Made by a program: the position numbers and the translations under genes
DNA from: Streptomyces cynarae
GTDB lineage: Bacteria; Actinomycetota; Actinomycetes; Streptomycetales; Streptomycetaceae
Assembly (NCBI RefSeq): GCF_025642135.1
Contig: NZ_CP106793.1
Location: 8,090,001-8,154,000, forward strand
Length of the DNA: 64,000 nt
Reading direction: 5' to 3'
Shown here: positions 56,219 to 64,000 of the stretch, piece after piece
Layout of the letters: every line of letters starts with the position of its first letter
Position numbering within the stretch: position 1 is the first letter of the stretch
The notes under the pieces: generated by a model
Database searches by the model: none
What the model was told of the DNA's origin: nothing
What the model saw: only the letters and a program-made list of their open reading frames with translations

Positions 56219-57307
56219 TCACGACCGTCGCGGCGGCGGCTGCACGGAGCCGCGTACGACGACGTGCGTGCCCAGCACCAGGTGGTCGCCGTCGCTTCCC
56301 TTTCGGCGGCTCGTGCCGCTCTCGCGCCGGTCCGCCACCGCGCGCAGCGCGACGCGGCCCATCTCCTCGTACGGGACGTGCACGGTGGTCAGTTGGGGAG
56401 TGAGCTGGGAGGCGAGCGGGATGTCGTCGTAGCCGACGATGGAGACGTCCTCGGGCACACGGAGGCCCGCCGCGCGCAGCGCCTGCATGGCGCCCGCGGC
56501 CACCACGTCGGTTCCGGCGAGGACGGCGGTGAAGTCCGGCGTTTCGTGCAGGGCCGCCTCGACGGCCGTGTACCCGTGCTCGTCGTCGTACGGCCCGTGC
56601 CGCACCAGGCCCGGGTCGAACGGCACCCCGTACGCCTCGAAGGCCCGCTGGGCGCCCTTCAAGCGGCCCTGCGCCGTGGTGAGTTCGGCGGGTCCCGGCA
56701 GCACCAGGACGCGGCGGTGCCCGGCGGACAGCAGATGGCTCGCCATCGCGTAGGCCCCGCCCTCGTTGTCGTAGTCCACCGTCGTCGCCGGTACGTCGCC
56801 CTCCAGCGGCGGCCTGCCGACCAGCACCAGGTGCGAGCCGGCCGCGTCCAGGGAGCGCGCGAAGCGGGCCATCCTCAGCTGGTACTCCTCGAAGTCGTAC
56901 GCCCCGCCGAGCAGCACCACCGCGGCGACGCCCTGCTGGCGCATGAGGTTGACCAGCGCGAGTTCCCGCTCGGGGTCGTCCCCCGTGGTGCCCACCAGTG
57001 ACAGCCAGCCGCGCAGCGAGGCGGCGCCCTCGACGCCCTTGGCGACGTGTGCGAACGCGGCGCCCGTGATGTTGTTCAGCAGGATCGCCACGGTCGGTGT
57101 GCCGCCGCCGGCCAGGGAGCGGGCGTGGGCGTTGGTGACGTAGTCCAGGTCCCGCACGACCTTCATCACCCGGCGGCGCAGCTCGTCGGAGACGGGGTAG
57201 TTGCCCGACAGGACGCGCGACACGCTGGCGACCGACACGCCCGCCCGTTCCGCCACGTCGCGGATGGTGGCCCGTCCGGCCTCGGCCGACGCCTTGCGCT
57301 GACTCAC
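56219..57307 (-). CDS. LacI family regulator between two polysaccharide loci
   Basis: 362 residues: HTH ATIRDVAERAGVSVASVSRVLSG with hinge helix NAHARSLAGG, and a sugar-binding domain (LLNNITGAAFAHVAKGVEG, VDYDNEGGAYAMASHLLSAGHRRV, VGYDDIPLASQLTPQLTTV). GTG 57307 has AAGGAG upstream. It lies on the same strand as the GH43 operon; sites of the form GYAACCGYTTRC flank it at 55967, 56182 and, across the 2-hydroxyacid dehydrogenase, at 58970. It is the likely joint regulator of the GH43 and GH28-like loci. Confidence 0.9.
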   Translation of the reverse strand: MSQRKASAEAGRATIRDVAERAGVSVASVSRVLSGNYPVSDELRRRVMKVVRDLDYVTNAHARSLAGGGTPTVAILLNNITGAAFAHVAKGVEGAASLRGWLSLVGTTGDDPERELALVNLMRQQGVAAVVLLGGAYDFEEYQLRMARFARSLDAAGSHLVLVGRPPLEGDVPATTVDYDNEGGAYAMASHLLSAGHRRVLVLPGPAELTTAQGRLKGAQRAFEAYGVPFDPGLVRHGPYDDEHGYTAVEAALHETPDFTAVLAGTDVVAAGAMQALRAAGLRVPEDVSIVGYDDIPLASQLTPQLTTVHVPYEEMGRVALRAVADRRESGTSRRKGSDGDHLVLGTHVVVRGSVQPPPRRS

Positions 57308-57427
57308 CGTAGCGACTCCTTCACGGTAGGGACCTTCTCGTCCGACGAGCCGGGATCCCGCCCTCCCCCGGTGTCGAAACCGTATCCCATCGTTACTCCC
57401 CGCCGGACCGGGTTGTGGACGGGCCGG

Positions 57428-58441
57428 TCACGCGACACGGGCCAGATCGGCACGGTGCACCTCATGGGCCAGTGGCAGGCCTGCGACCAGGCGCTCGACC
57501 TCCGTCACGACGACAAGGCCGAGACGTTCCAGCTCGTTGCCGAGCGAGCCCGCGATGTGCGGGGTGAGGAAGACATTGGGGAGCCCGTACAACGGGGAGC
57601 CGGCGGGCAGCGGCTCGGGCTCCGTGACGTCCAGGACCGCGCTCAGACGGCCGGAGACCAACTCGTCGGTCAGGGCGTTCTGGTCGACCAGCGCGCCCCG
57701 GGAGGTGTTGATCAGCACGCCGCCGTCCCGGATGAGGGCGAGCCGGTCGCGGCTGAGCATGCGCTGGGTCTCGGGGATGTCGGGGGCGTGCAGGCTGACG
57801 ATGTCGCTGCGACGCAGCAGTTCGTCCAGCGGCAGTGACTGGGCACCGAGCGCCTCCGCCTCGTCGGCCGTCACGTAGGGGTCGTAGAGGAAGATCCTGA
57901 AGTCGAACGGGCGCAGCAGCTCCAGGAGCCGGCGGCCCACCCGCGATGCGCCGATGACGCCGATCCGGCGGCCGAGGTTCCCGATGCCCGACGTCTCTGC
58001 GGGGGAGGGGTAGGCGTGCGTGTGCCGGAACCGCTCCCGGTGCCCGAAGGCGTCCTTGCCCGCCAGCAGGATCATCGCGAGCGTGTACTCCGCGACCGGC
58101 AGCGCGTTGCCGGTCACCGCGCTGGAGACGGCGACACCGCGCCGCCACAGCGCTTCGCCGACCAGCGAGCGGACGGAGCCGGCGGCATGCAGCACCGCGC
58201 GCAGCTCTGGCACCGCCGTCAGGGTGCGAGCGTCCAGCTGGGGGCAGCCCCAGCCGGTGATCAGTACCTCGGCCCGGGCCAGCGCGGATGCGGCCGCCGG
58301 GTCGGTGAAGTCCCGTACGACGAGCGCGGTGTCGATGTCGACCGTCTTCTGCAACCGGGCCATGAGCGGCGGAGGGAACAGCAGGGGCAGGTGCACCGGA
58401 TCCATGGCGAACACGGCCCTGGGGGGCTGGGCGCTGGGCAT
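57428..58441 (-). CDS. D-2-hydroxyacid dehydrogenase, NAD-dependent
   Basis: 337 residues. NAD fold IGVIGASRVGRRLLELL near 165, catalytic Arg in INTSRGALVDQNAL, Glu in VLDVTEPEPLPAGSPL and His in FLTPHIAGSLGNEL near 295. Reduces 2-keto acids or oxidises hydroxyacids; such genes often accompany pectin or rhamnogalacturonan loci. ATG 58441 is chosen for AGGAG five bases upstream. A LacI-type site GAAAGCGCCTTC lies at 58474. Actual substrate unknown. Confidence 0.9.
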   Translation of the reverse strand: MPSAQPPRAVFAMDPVHLPLLFPPPLMARLQKTVDIDTALVVRDFTDPAAASALARAEVLITGWGCPQLDARTLTAVPELRAVLHAAGSVRSLVGEALWRRGVAVSSAVTGNALPVAEYTLAMILLAGKDAFGHRERFRHTHAYPSPAETSGIGNLGRRIGVIGASRVGRRLLELLRPFDFRIFLYDPYVTADEAEALGAQSLPLDELLRRSDIVSLHAPDIPETQRMLSRDRLALIRDGGVLINTSRGALVDQNALTDELVSGRLSAVLDVTEPEPLPAGSPLYGLPNVFLTPHIAGSLGNELERLGLVVVTEVERLVAGLPLAHEVHRADLARVA

Positions 58442-58473
58442 GTCTCTCCTGAAGCGTGTCGGTAACATTTTCT

Positions 58474-58485
58474 GAAAGCGCCTTC
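58474..58485 (-). promoter_or_regulatory. LacI-type operator upstream of the dehydrogenase gene
   Basis: GAAAGCGCCTTC is symmetric about the central GC at 10 of 12 positions and sits 33 bp upstream of the start. It differs from the GYAACCG sites, so another regulator may bind it. Confidence 0.45.
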
Positions 58486-58516
58486 TACCGTAATTCCGCT
58501 GTGGAGTCACGGTCAA

Positions 58517-59063
58517 TCGGTACGACGGGCCACCGGGGATGGGCGGCTTTCGGCTGCTTCCGCACGCAAATGCCCACGTCGCAGTGGGGGTTGGGGGTTA
58601 GGGCGGTCTCCGTCGGCGTGGTGTGAGTCGGTGCGGAGGGTGCGGGTAGGCCCGCAGGCGTGGGCCGTAACGGTTTCCGCCGCTCATCGGGGGTGTGGCG
58701 GTCGGTTGTCACCATCAGTCGCCGGCGATCCGGTGGGGGCTCGTGCCTACCGCCGGATCGGGAGCATCCGCTTCCGGATGGCCTCCACTCTGGGTAACAG
58801 GACTATCGGATTTCGCAAAAACCCAGCTCATCGGCCTTGTCGGGCCCGACGCCCGGCGGTCCGCGGCTCTGTTCGTGCACGTCTCGGCTGTTACACAGAC
58901 TTTTCGAAAATCTGCGAAGCCCCTTGACGTGCCATCCGTCCCGGAAGAAGCTCTGCCCACTCGGTCGTAGCAACCGGTTGCTACCTGTTACTCGACCGAA
59001 CTTCGCCTGCGTTCCCGCGGCAGAGCCCGTGCCGCGTTCCCCGAAGCAGAAGGTGAGGCGTTC
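58517..59063. other. 547-bp divergent regulatory region
   Basis: No supported gene. Contains GTAACGGTTTCC (58667-58678), a near-palindrome CAGACTTTTCGAAAATCTG (58896-58914) with a perfect TTTTCGAAAA core, TTGACG (58924-58929) as a possible -35, and the 18-bp palindrome at 58967. Several regulators seem to act on the GH28-like operon. Confidence 0.6.
58967..58984 (+). promoter_or_regulatory. 18-bp perfect palindromic operator of the GH28-like operon
   Basis: GTAGCAACCGGTTGCTAC, 79 bp upstream of the binding-protein gene. Shares AGNAANCGGTTGCT with the operator of the GH43 operon at 55966, pointing to the same LacI protein. Confidence 0.7.
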
Positions 59064-60419
59064 ATGCGCTCCCACGCCGGTGCTCCCCCCAGTCGCCGTC
59101 GCTTCCTCGCCCTGTCGGCCGGCGGCGCCGTGGCCGGTGCGGCGGCCCTCAGCGGATGTGCGCTGCAGGTGGCGGGCGCCGCGGACAGCGGGGGCGGCGG
59201 CGACTCGATCACGGTGATGGTCAACGAGGGCGACATCACCGATGACCAGATCAAGCAGGCGCAGAAGGAGCTCGGCATAAGGATCATCCGGGTCAAGTAC
59301 GACGTCACCCGCCTGATCGCGATGCTCACCGCGGGCAGACCTCCGGAGCTGGTGCGCGGCGTCGGCGCCACGGACGCGCCGTACTTCGCCGCACGCGGCG
59401 TCGCCGAGAATCTGGACCCGTACTTCGCCAAGAGCACGGTCCTCGAGGTCGATGACCTCGACCCGGTGAACGACCTGTGGCGCTGGGACGGCAAGGCCCA
59501 GGGCAAGGGTCCCCGCTACGGCATGGCGAAGGACTTCTCCCAGGACTCCATGTACTGGTACAACACCGCCCTGTTCGACCAGAAGAGCGTCGCGTACCCG
59601 TCCGCCACGGAGCCCATCACCTACGAGGAGTGGCTGGAGAAGGCCGAACAGCTCACCCAGCGCAAGGGTGGTCAGACCAGGGTGTTCGGCGGCAGTTACA
59701 ACGGCGTCGGCCTGACCGTCAACCTCGCGGCCCTCACGGCCGCCGCCGGCGGCAACCTGTTCACCGACGACTACGCGACCATCGACTTCTCCAGCCCGGA
59801 GGCCCGCAAGGCGCTCACCTGGTACGTGGACTACGCGAAGACGGGGGTCGGACCGAGCCTCATCAACCCGAACCCCGACACCTGGGACGGCCCCACCTAC
59901 ATGGCGAACCGCATGGCCATGAGCAACTCGGGCTACTGGCTGGGCGGCATGATCAACGGGGACGAGAAGGTGGCAAAGGTGTCCCGTCTCGCCCCCGCGC
60001 CCCGATTCGCCGGCGGCCCGCGCATCAGCGCCTGCCAGGCCGGTACCGGCTTCTGGATGCCGAAGAAGGCGCACAACAAGCAGGCGGCCTGGCGGGTCTT
60101 CGAATGGTTCTTCGGCCAGGGTCCGGCCAAGGACCGTGCGACCGGCGGCTGGGGCATCCCGACCTTGAGGTCCCTCCGCCCCCTGATGCCGCGTCAGAAG
60201 GACTATCAGAAGCAGGTCGTCGCGGTGCAGGAGGCCGAGCTGAAGCACTTCTCGGTCGTCTCCTTCACGCCCTACGCCAAGGTCGAGGCCCTGGACGCGG
60301 TCATCAACCTGATCATCCCCGCCGCGATGAGGGGCCAGATGTCCATCGGCACGCTGATCGACCGGCTCAACGACAAGACGAACGAAGAGATGAAGCGCGG
60401 AAAGGAGCTGGTGTCATGA
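59064..60419 (+). CDS. Sugar-binding lipoprotein, Tat-type signal
   Basis: 451 residues. The N-terminus has SRRRFLALSAGG, a twin-arginine motif, and a lipobox LSGC near residue 32, indicating Tat export and lipid anchoring. The rest is a solute-binding protein (SQDSMYWYNTALFDQ, WMPKKAHNKQAAWRVFEWFFG). AAGGTGAGG precedes the ATG. Its stop overlaps the permease start by ATGA. The neighbouring GH28-like enzyme suggests a pectin- or related-oligosaccharide ligand. Confidence 0.9.
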   Translation: MRSHAGAPPSRRRFLALSAGGAVAGAAALSGCALQVAGAADSGGGGDSITVMVNEGDITDDQIKQAQKELGIRIIRVKYDVTRLIAMLTAGRPPELVRGVGATDAPYFAARGVAENLDPYFAKSTVLEVDDLDPVNDLWRWDGKAQGKGPRYGMAKDFSQDSMYWYNTALFDQKSVAYPSATEPITYEEWLEKAEQLTQRKGGQTRVFGGSYNGVGLTVNLAALTAAAGGNLFTDDYATIDFSSPEARKALTWYVDYAKTGVGPSLINPNPDTWDGPTYMANRMAMSNSGYWLGGMINGDEKVAKVSRLAPAPRFAGGPRISACQAGTGFWMPKKAHNKQAAWRVFEWFFGQGPAKDRATGGWGIPTLRSLRPLMPRQKDYQKQVVAVQEAELKHFSVVSFTPYAKVEALDAVINLIIPAAMRGQMSIGTLIDRLNDKTNEEMKRGKELVS

Positions 60420-61411
60420 CGGCCGACCAGCTGGCCGCCGTCGCCGGGCGGCCCGGCCACGCCCGGGGCGCCGACCGCGCTCGGCCCGCGCGGCGGCAGA
60501 CCTCCGTCGCAACGCGACAGCATCGCGCGTTCTACATGTTCACCGCGCCCTGGATCGCCGGATTCCTGCTGCTGACCATCGGCCCGATGGCGTTCGCGCT
60601 GTGGCTGAGCCTCACCACGTTCGACGGGATCTCCCCGAACTGGCACTGGATCGGCCTCGCCAACTACCGCGAGCTGCTGAGCGACTCGGTCACCTGGGGC
60701 GCCCTGGGCCGGACCGGACTGTTCGCGGTGACCTCCGTGCCCCTGTCGATCGTCGCGGGCCTCGCCCTCGCGGTCCTCGTCAACCGGCCCATCAAGGCCC
60801 GCGGCATCTTCCGCACCCTGCTGTACCTGCCGGCCGTCGTACCGCCGGTCGGCGCGGGCCTCATCTTCAAGCAGCTCTTCGACACGAACTCCGGCGCCAC
60901 CAACGGTGTCCTCGACATCTTCGGCATCAACGCCGTCGCCTGGCTCAGCGACCCGTACGCCCGCTACGTGCTGCTGATGACCGTGCTGTGGGGCGCGGGC
61001 AACGTCATGATCATCTCGCTGGCCGGCCTCCAGGACATCCCTCGCGAACTCCACGAGGCCGCCCGGGTCGACGGCGCGAGCGCCTGGCGCACCTTCCGCA
61101 GCGTCACCGTGCCGCTGCTGTCGCCGGTGCTGCTCTTCCAGGCCGTGACGGGCGTGATCGCCTCCGTGCAGACCGTGATGCCGCTGCTGCTGGCGTCCCA
61201 GCCCCCGCCCGGGGGCGTCACGTCCGTCCCGCAGTCCAACTACCTGTACATGATGCACGTGTTCGCGGAGTACTTCGCCTACGGCCGTTTCGGCTACGCC
61301 TCCGCCCTGCTGTGGGTCCTGTTCGTGCTGATCCTGATCGTCACCGGACTCATCTTCAAGACCACGTCCGGCGTGGTGTTCTACAACGTCGACCCGGAGG
61401 CGAAGAAGTGA
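60416..61411 (+). CDS. Carbohydrate ABC transporter permease (MalF type)
   Basis: 331 residues with a ~35-residue Arg-rich cytoplasmic tail before the first helix, six helices, and the EAA loop LHEAARVDGASAWRTFRSVTVP. ATGA overlap upstream, GTGA downstream. The loop YLPAVVPPVGAGLIFKQLFD is typical of sugar permeases that pair with a Tat-exported binding protein. No ATPase gene in the operon. Confidence 0.9.
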   Translation: MTADQLAAVAGRPGHARGADRARPARRQTSVATRQHRAFYMFTAPWIAGFLLLTIGPMAFALWLSLTTFDGISPNWHWIGLANYRELLSDSVTWGALGRTGLFAVTSVPLSIVAGLALAVLVNRPIKARGIFRTLLYLPAVVPPVGAGLIFKQLFDTNSGATNGVLDIFGINAVAWLSDPYARYVLLMTVLWGAGNVMIISLAGLQDIPRELHEAARVDGASAWRTFRSVTVPLLSPVLLFQAVTGVIASVQTVMPLLLASQPPPGGVTSVPQSNYLYMMHVFAEYFAYGRFGYASALLWVLFVLILIVTGLIFKTTSGVVFYNVDPEAKK

Positions 61412-62232
61412 CCACCCGGCTGCCCCGCCTCGCCCTGTACGCGGCGCTCGTCATCATCACCGGCCTGTTCCTCGGCCCGTTCGGCTGGCTGGTGATCACC
61501 GCCCTGAAGTCCACCTCGGAACTCGCGGCCTCGCCCGTGCACTGGTGGCCCCACGACCTCAAGTGGGGGAACTTCGCCGACGCGTTCACCAACATCGACT
61601 TCCTCGGCTACGCCCGCAACTCCCTCATCATCGCAACGATCTACGCGACGCTCGTCACGCTCAGCTCGGCATGGGTCGGCTTCGGTTTCGCACGCCTGTC
61701 CGCACCCGGCAAGAAGCAGATGTTCGGCGTGCTGCTCGGCACCATGATGCTGCCGCAGATGATCACGCTCTTCCCGACCTACCTGATCTTCGCGAAGCTC
61801 GGCATGGTCGACACGTACTGGCCCTGGGTGCTGTGGGGCCTGTCCGGCGCCCCGTTCCTCATCTTCCTGTTCCGGCAGTTCTTCGCCGGCATGCCCCGCG
61901 AACTGGAGGAGGCCGCGATCGTCGACGGCTGCGGCTGGAGCGGGATCTTCTGGCGGATCTTCCTGCCGCAGTCCTGGCCGGCGCTCGCGACCAGCTTCGT
62001 GATCGCCTTCACCTGGAGCTGGGGCGACTACATCGCTCCCATGCTCTTGCTGTCCAACGACCGTTCCACGCTCGCGGTCGCCATCTCCACGTCGTACGTC
62101 AACGCCCAGGGCCTGCCCGTCAACAACTGGATCGCGGCGGGCACCGTGATGTACGTCGTCCCCATCCTGCTGATCTTCCTGGTCGCTCAGCGCGGCTTCG
62201 TCACCGGGATGTCCACATCCGGCCTCAAGTGA
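61408..62232 (+). CDS. Carbohydrate ABC transporter permease (MalG type)
   Basis: 274 residues from GTG 61408 (overlap GTGA). Six helices and the EAA loop LEEAAIVDGCGWSGIFWRIFLP. FTWSWGDYIAPMLLLSND is typical of the family. Third gene of the ABC unit; the GH28-like gene follows after 56 bp with its own AAGGAA site. Confidence 0.9.
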   Translation: MTTRLPRLALYAALVIITGLFLGPFGWLVITALKSTSELAASPVHWWPHDLKWGNFADAFTNIDFLGYARNSLIIATIYATLVTLSSAWVGFGFARLSAPGKKQMFGVLLGTMMLPQMITLFPTYLIFAKLGMVDTYWPWVLWGLSGAPFLIFLFRQFFAGMPRELEEAAIVDGCGWSGIFWRIFLPQSWPALATSFVIAFTWSWGDYIAPMLLLSNDRSTLAVAISTSYVNAQGLPVNNWIAAGTVMYVVPILLIFLVAQRGFVTGMSTSGLK

Positions 62233-62288
62233 CGGCCCTCTTCTCCCCGTCTGTCTCTCATCTTCCCGCTCAGTTAAGGAATTTCTCC

Positions 62289-64000
62289 ATGAACGACACC
62301 CAGGGCACCGGTATGACCCGGCGCACCGTTCTCCAGGCCGCGGGCGCCGCTGCCGCCGCGTACTCCCTGATCGGTGCCGCAGCCGGTACCGCGAGAGCCG
62401 ATGACACGCCCGCATCGACCGACAAGCTGGTGATCTACCCCATCCCGAGCGGGGTCCCGACCAACCTGAGCTACTCCGTCAAGGCCCGTACCCCGGGCGG
62501 CGACTGGCAGACGGTGCCCGTCTACCGCGCGAGAGCGAAGCAGATCGACGCGAACACGGGCAGCGGTCCGGTGTTCAACTCCTCCGTCGCCATGTTCGAC
62601 TTCCAGGGCACCGTGGAGGTCGCCGTCACGTCGGCCAAGGGCACGATCGGCAGCGCGCGGATCCGCCCGCTGTCGTACGACACCCAGTTCACGGTGGACG
62701 GCGCGACGATCAGCTTCACCCTCACCGAGCCGCGCAACCTCTCCATCGAGGTCGACGGCGACGTCTTCAACAACCTGCAACTGCACGCCAACCCGATCGA
62801 GACGCACGTCCCCGACCCCGGCGACGAGGACGTCATCTACTTCGGCCCCGGCCTGCACAAGACCACCAACAACGTACTGACCGTGCCCAGCGGCAAGACG
62901 GTCTACCTGGCCGGCGGTGCGGTGCTCACGTCGCAGGTGGCGTTCCAGAACGTGGAGAACGCCCGACTGCGGGGCCGCGGCGTGCTGTACAACTCCCCGA
63001 GCGGCGTGCTGGTCGAGTACTCGAAGAACATCGAGATCGACGGCGTGACGGTGCTCAACCCCAGCAGCGGCTACGCGATCACCGTGGGCCAGTCCCAGCA
63101 GGTCACCATCCACAACTTCCACGCCTACAGCCACGGCCAGTGGGGCGACGGCATCGACATCTTCTGCAGCCAGGACGTCCTGATCGACAACGTCTGGATG
63201 CGCAACGCCGACGACTGCATCGCGATCTACGCCCACCGCTGGAACTACTACGGCGACGTCCGAAACATCACCGTCCGCAACTCCATCCTCTGGGCGGACG
63301 TCGCGCACCCGATCAACGTCGGCACACACGGCAACACCGACAACCCGGAGACCATCGAGAACCTCGTCTTCAGCAACATCGACATCCTCGATCACCGCGA
63401 ACCGCAGATGGACTACCAGGGCTGCATCGCGCTCAACCCCGGGGACAGCAACCTGGTGAAGAACGTCCGCGCCCAGGACATCCGGGTGGAGGACTTCCGC
63501 TGGGGCCAGCTCATCAACATGCGTGTCATGTTCAACAAGACGTACAACACCTCCGTCGGCCGCGGCATCGACGGCGTGTACATCAAGAACCTGGCGTACA
63601 ACGGTACCCACGCCAACCCGGCCATCATGGTCGGCTACGACGCGGACCACGCCATCAACAACGTCACGTTCCAGAACCTGGTCATCAACGGCAAGTTCAT
63701 CGGCAACGGGATGAAGAAGCCCGGCTGGTACAAGTTCACGGACATGATGCCGGCGTACGCCAACGAGCACGTGCTGAACATGCGGTTCCTGAACTCCACC
63801 GACGCCACGTCCACCAACGCGCCCCAGATCACCAGCCCGGCCCAGGCCGCGGGCACGAAGAACCAGGTCTTCAACTACCTGATCACGGCAAGCGAGCTAC
63901 CGACGACGTTCAGCGCCGACGGGCTGCCGAAGGGACTGGACATCGACACCGGCACCGGCCTGATCTCCGGCGTCATGACGGACAACGTCGGCTCCTTCGA
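62289..64000 (+). CDS. Secreted GH28-like right-handed beta-helix enzyme with C-terminal Ig-like domain (partial)
   Basis: 571 residues are visible and the frame runs off the window. Twin-arginine signal MTRRTVLQAAGAAAAA with cleavage near TARADD. Residues ~45-165 form a beta-sandwich like the N-terminal domain of GH49 dextranases; then a parallel beta-helix with DGIDIF and NADDCIAIY, where the Asp residues match the catalytic GH28 set, and INVGTHGNTD in place of the usual G-H-G. From about residue 510 a putative Ig (He_PIG-like) domain starts (ITSPAQAAGTKNQ, GLDIDTGTGLISG). Polygalacturonase or dextranase-like activity cannot be decided. Confidence 0.8.
   Translation, partial: MNDTQGTGMTRRTVLQAAGAAAAAYSLIGAAAGTARADDTPASTDKLVIYPIPSGVPTNLSYSVKARTPGGDWQTVPVYRARAKQIDANTGSGPVFNSSVAMFDFQGTVEVAVTSAKGTIGSARIRPLSYDTQFTVDGATISFTLTEPRNLSIEVDGDVFNNLQLHANPIETHVPDPGDEDVIYFGPGLHKTTNNVLTVPSGKTVYLAGGAVLTSQVAFQNVENARLRGRGVLYNSPSGVLVEYSKNIEIDGVTVLNPSSGYAITVGQSQQVTIHNFHAYSHGQWGDGIDIFCSQDVLIDNVWMRNADDCIAIYAHRWNYYGDVRNITVRNSILWADVAHPINVGTHGNTDNPETIENLVFSNIDILDHREPQMDYQGCIALNPGDSNLVKNVRAQDIRVEDFRWGQLINMRVMFNKTYNTSVGRGIDGVYIKNLAYNGTHANPAIMVGYDADHAINNVTFQNLVINGKFIGNGMKKPGWYKFTDMMPAYANEHVLNMRFLNSTDATSTNAPQITSPAQAAGTKNQVFNYLITASELPTTFSADGLPKGLDIDTGTGLISGVMTDNVGSF

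Overview
The window is high-GC DNA with short intergenic gaps, many GTG starts, ATGA/GTGA start-stop overlaps and typical actinomycete gene families (ECF41 sigma factor, three LacI-regulated sugar ABC systems, MptB/GT87 mannosyltransferases, DUF397-like protein, SseB-like protein). It looks like a Streptomyces chromosome; this rests on gene content and base composition, not on a marker gene. About 58 protein genes are supported. I found no rRNA, tRNA or CRISPR array.

Layout. 1-5 kb: tail of a phosphoesterase, an inositol-monophosphatase-like gene, an Lrp regulator, an NCS1 permease overlapping a cysteine hydrolase, an SseB-like protein. 5-8 kb: a membrane protein with a channel-like loop, then a repeat-rich patch. 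This holds a fold-back element with nested 34-bp repeats and two almost identical 162-bp MITE-like copies that bracket a MarR/VOC gene pair. 8-16.3 kb: a galactan utilisation locus (LacI, ABC permeases, binding lipoprotein, divergent GH42 and GH53) with a clear promoter and operator. 16.4-20.3 kb: small regulators, an ECF41 sigma factor, poorly known genes and an SMP-30-like protein. 20.4-21.8 kb: a fluoride riboswitch upstream of crcB-DUF190-crcB. 21.9-28.6 kb: uppP, then a GntR-led asparagine/aspartate/glutamine catabolic set. 28.7-34.7 kb: two polyprenol-dependent glycosyltransferases (one carrying an in-frame repeat insertion), a frameshifted D-Ala-D-Ala carboxypeptidase, a short Rho paralogue and a PCMT-like gene. 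34.8-43.9 kb: GH13 glycosidase, methyltransferases, CE7 esterase, a frameshifted membrane protein, oxidoreductase, acetyltransferase, two MarR regulators and a hydrolase. 44-51 kb: FadH-like reductase with PadR and a 22-bp operator, dihydroxyacetone kinase DhaKLM, an APC permease. 51-64 kb: two plant-polysaccharide loci (GH43 with ABC transporter; 2-hydroxyacid dehydrogenase, ABC transporter and a GH28-like beta-helix enzyme) around one LacI gene, with related operators on both sides.

How the parts work together. The carbohydrate loci each pair extracellular or intracellular hydrolases with a binding-protein-dependent importer lacking its own ATPase, so a shared MsiK-type ATPase elsewhere is implied. 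Amide nitrogen catabolism (Asn to Asp to fumarate, Gln to Glu) is grouped behind one GntR regulator. The fluoride unit is a self-contained sensing and export cassette. The most unusual material is the repeats: elements whose outer arms are self-complementary but differ between copies, and repeat-derived segments read in frame inside two membrane-protein genes.
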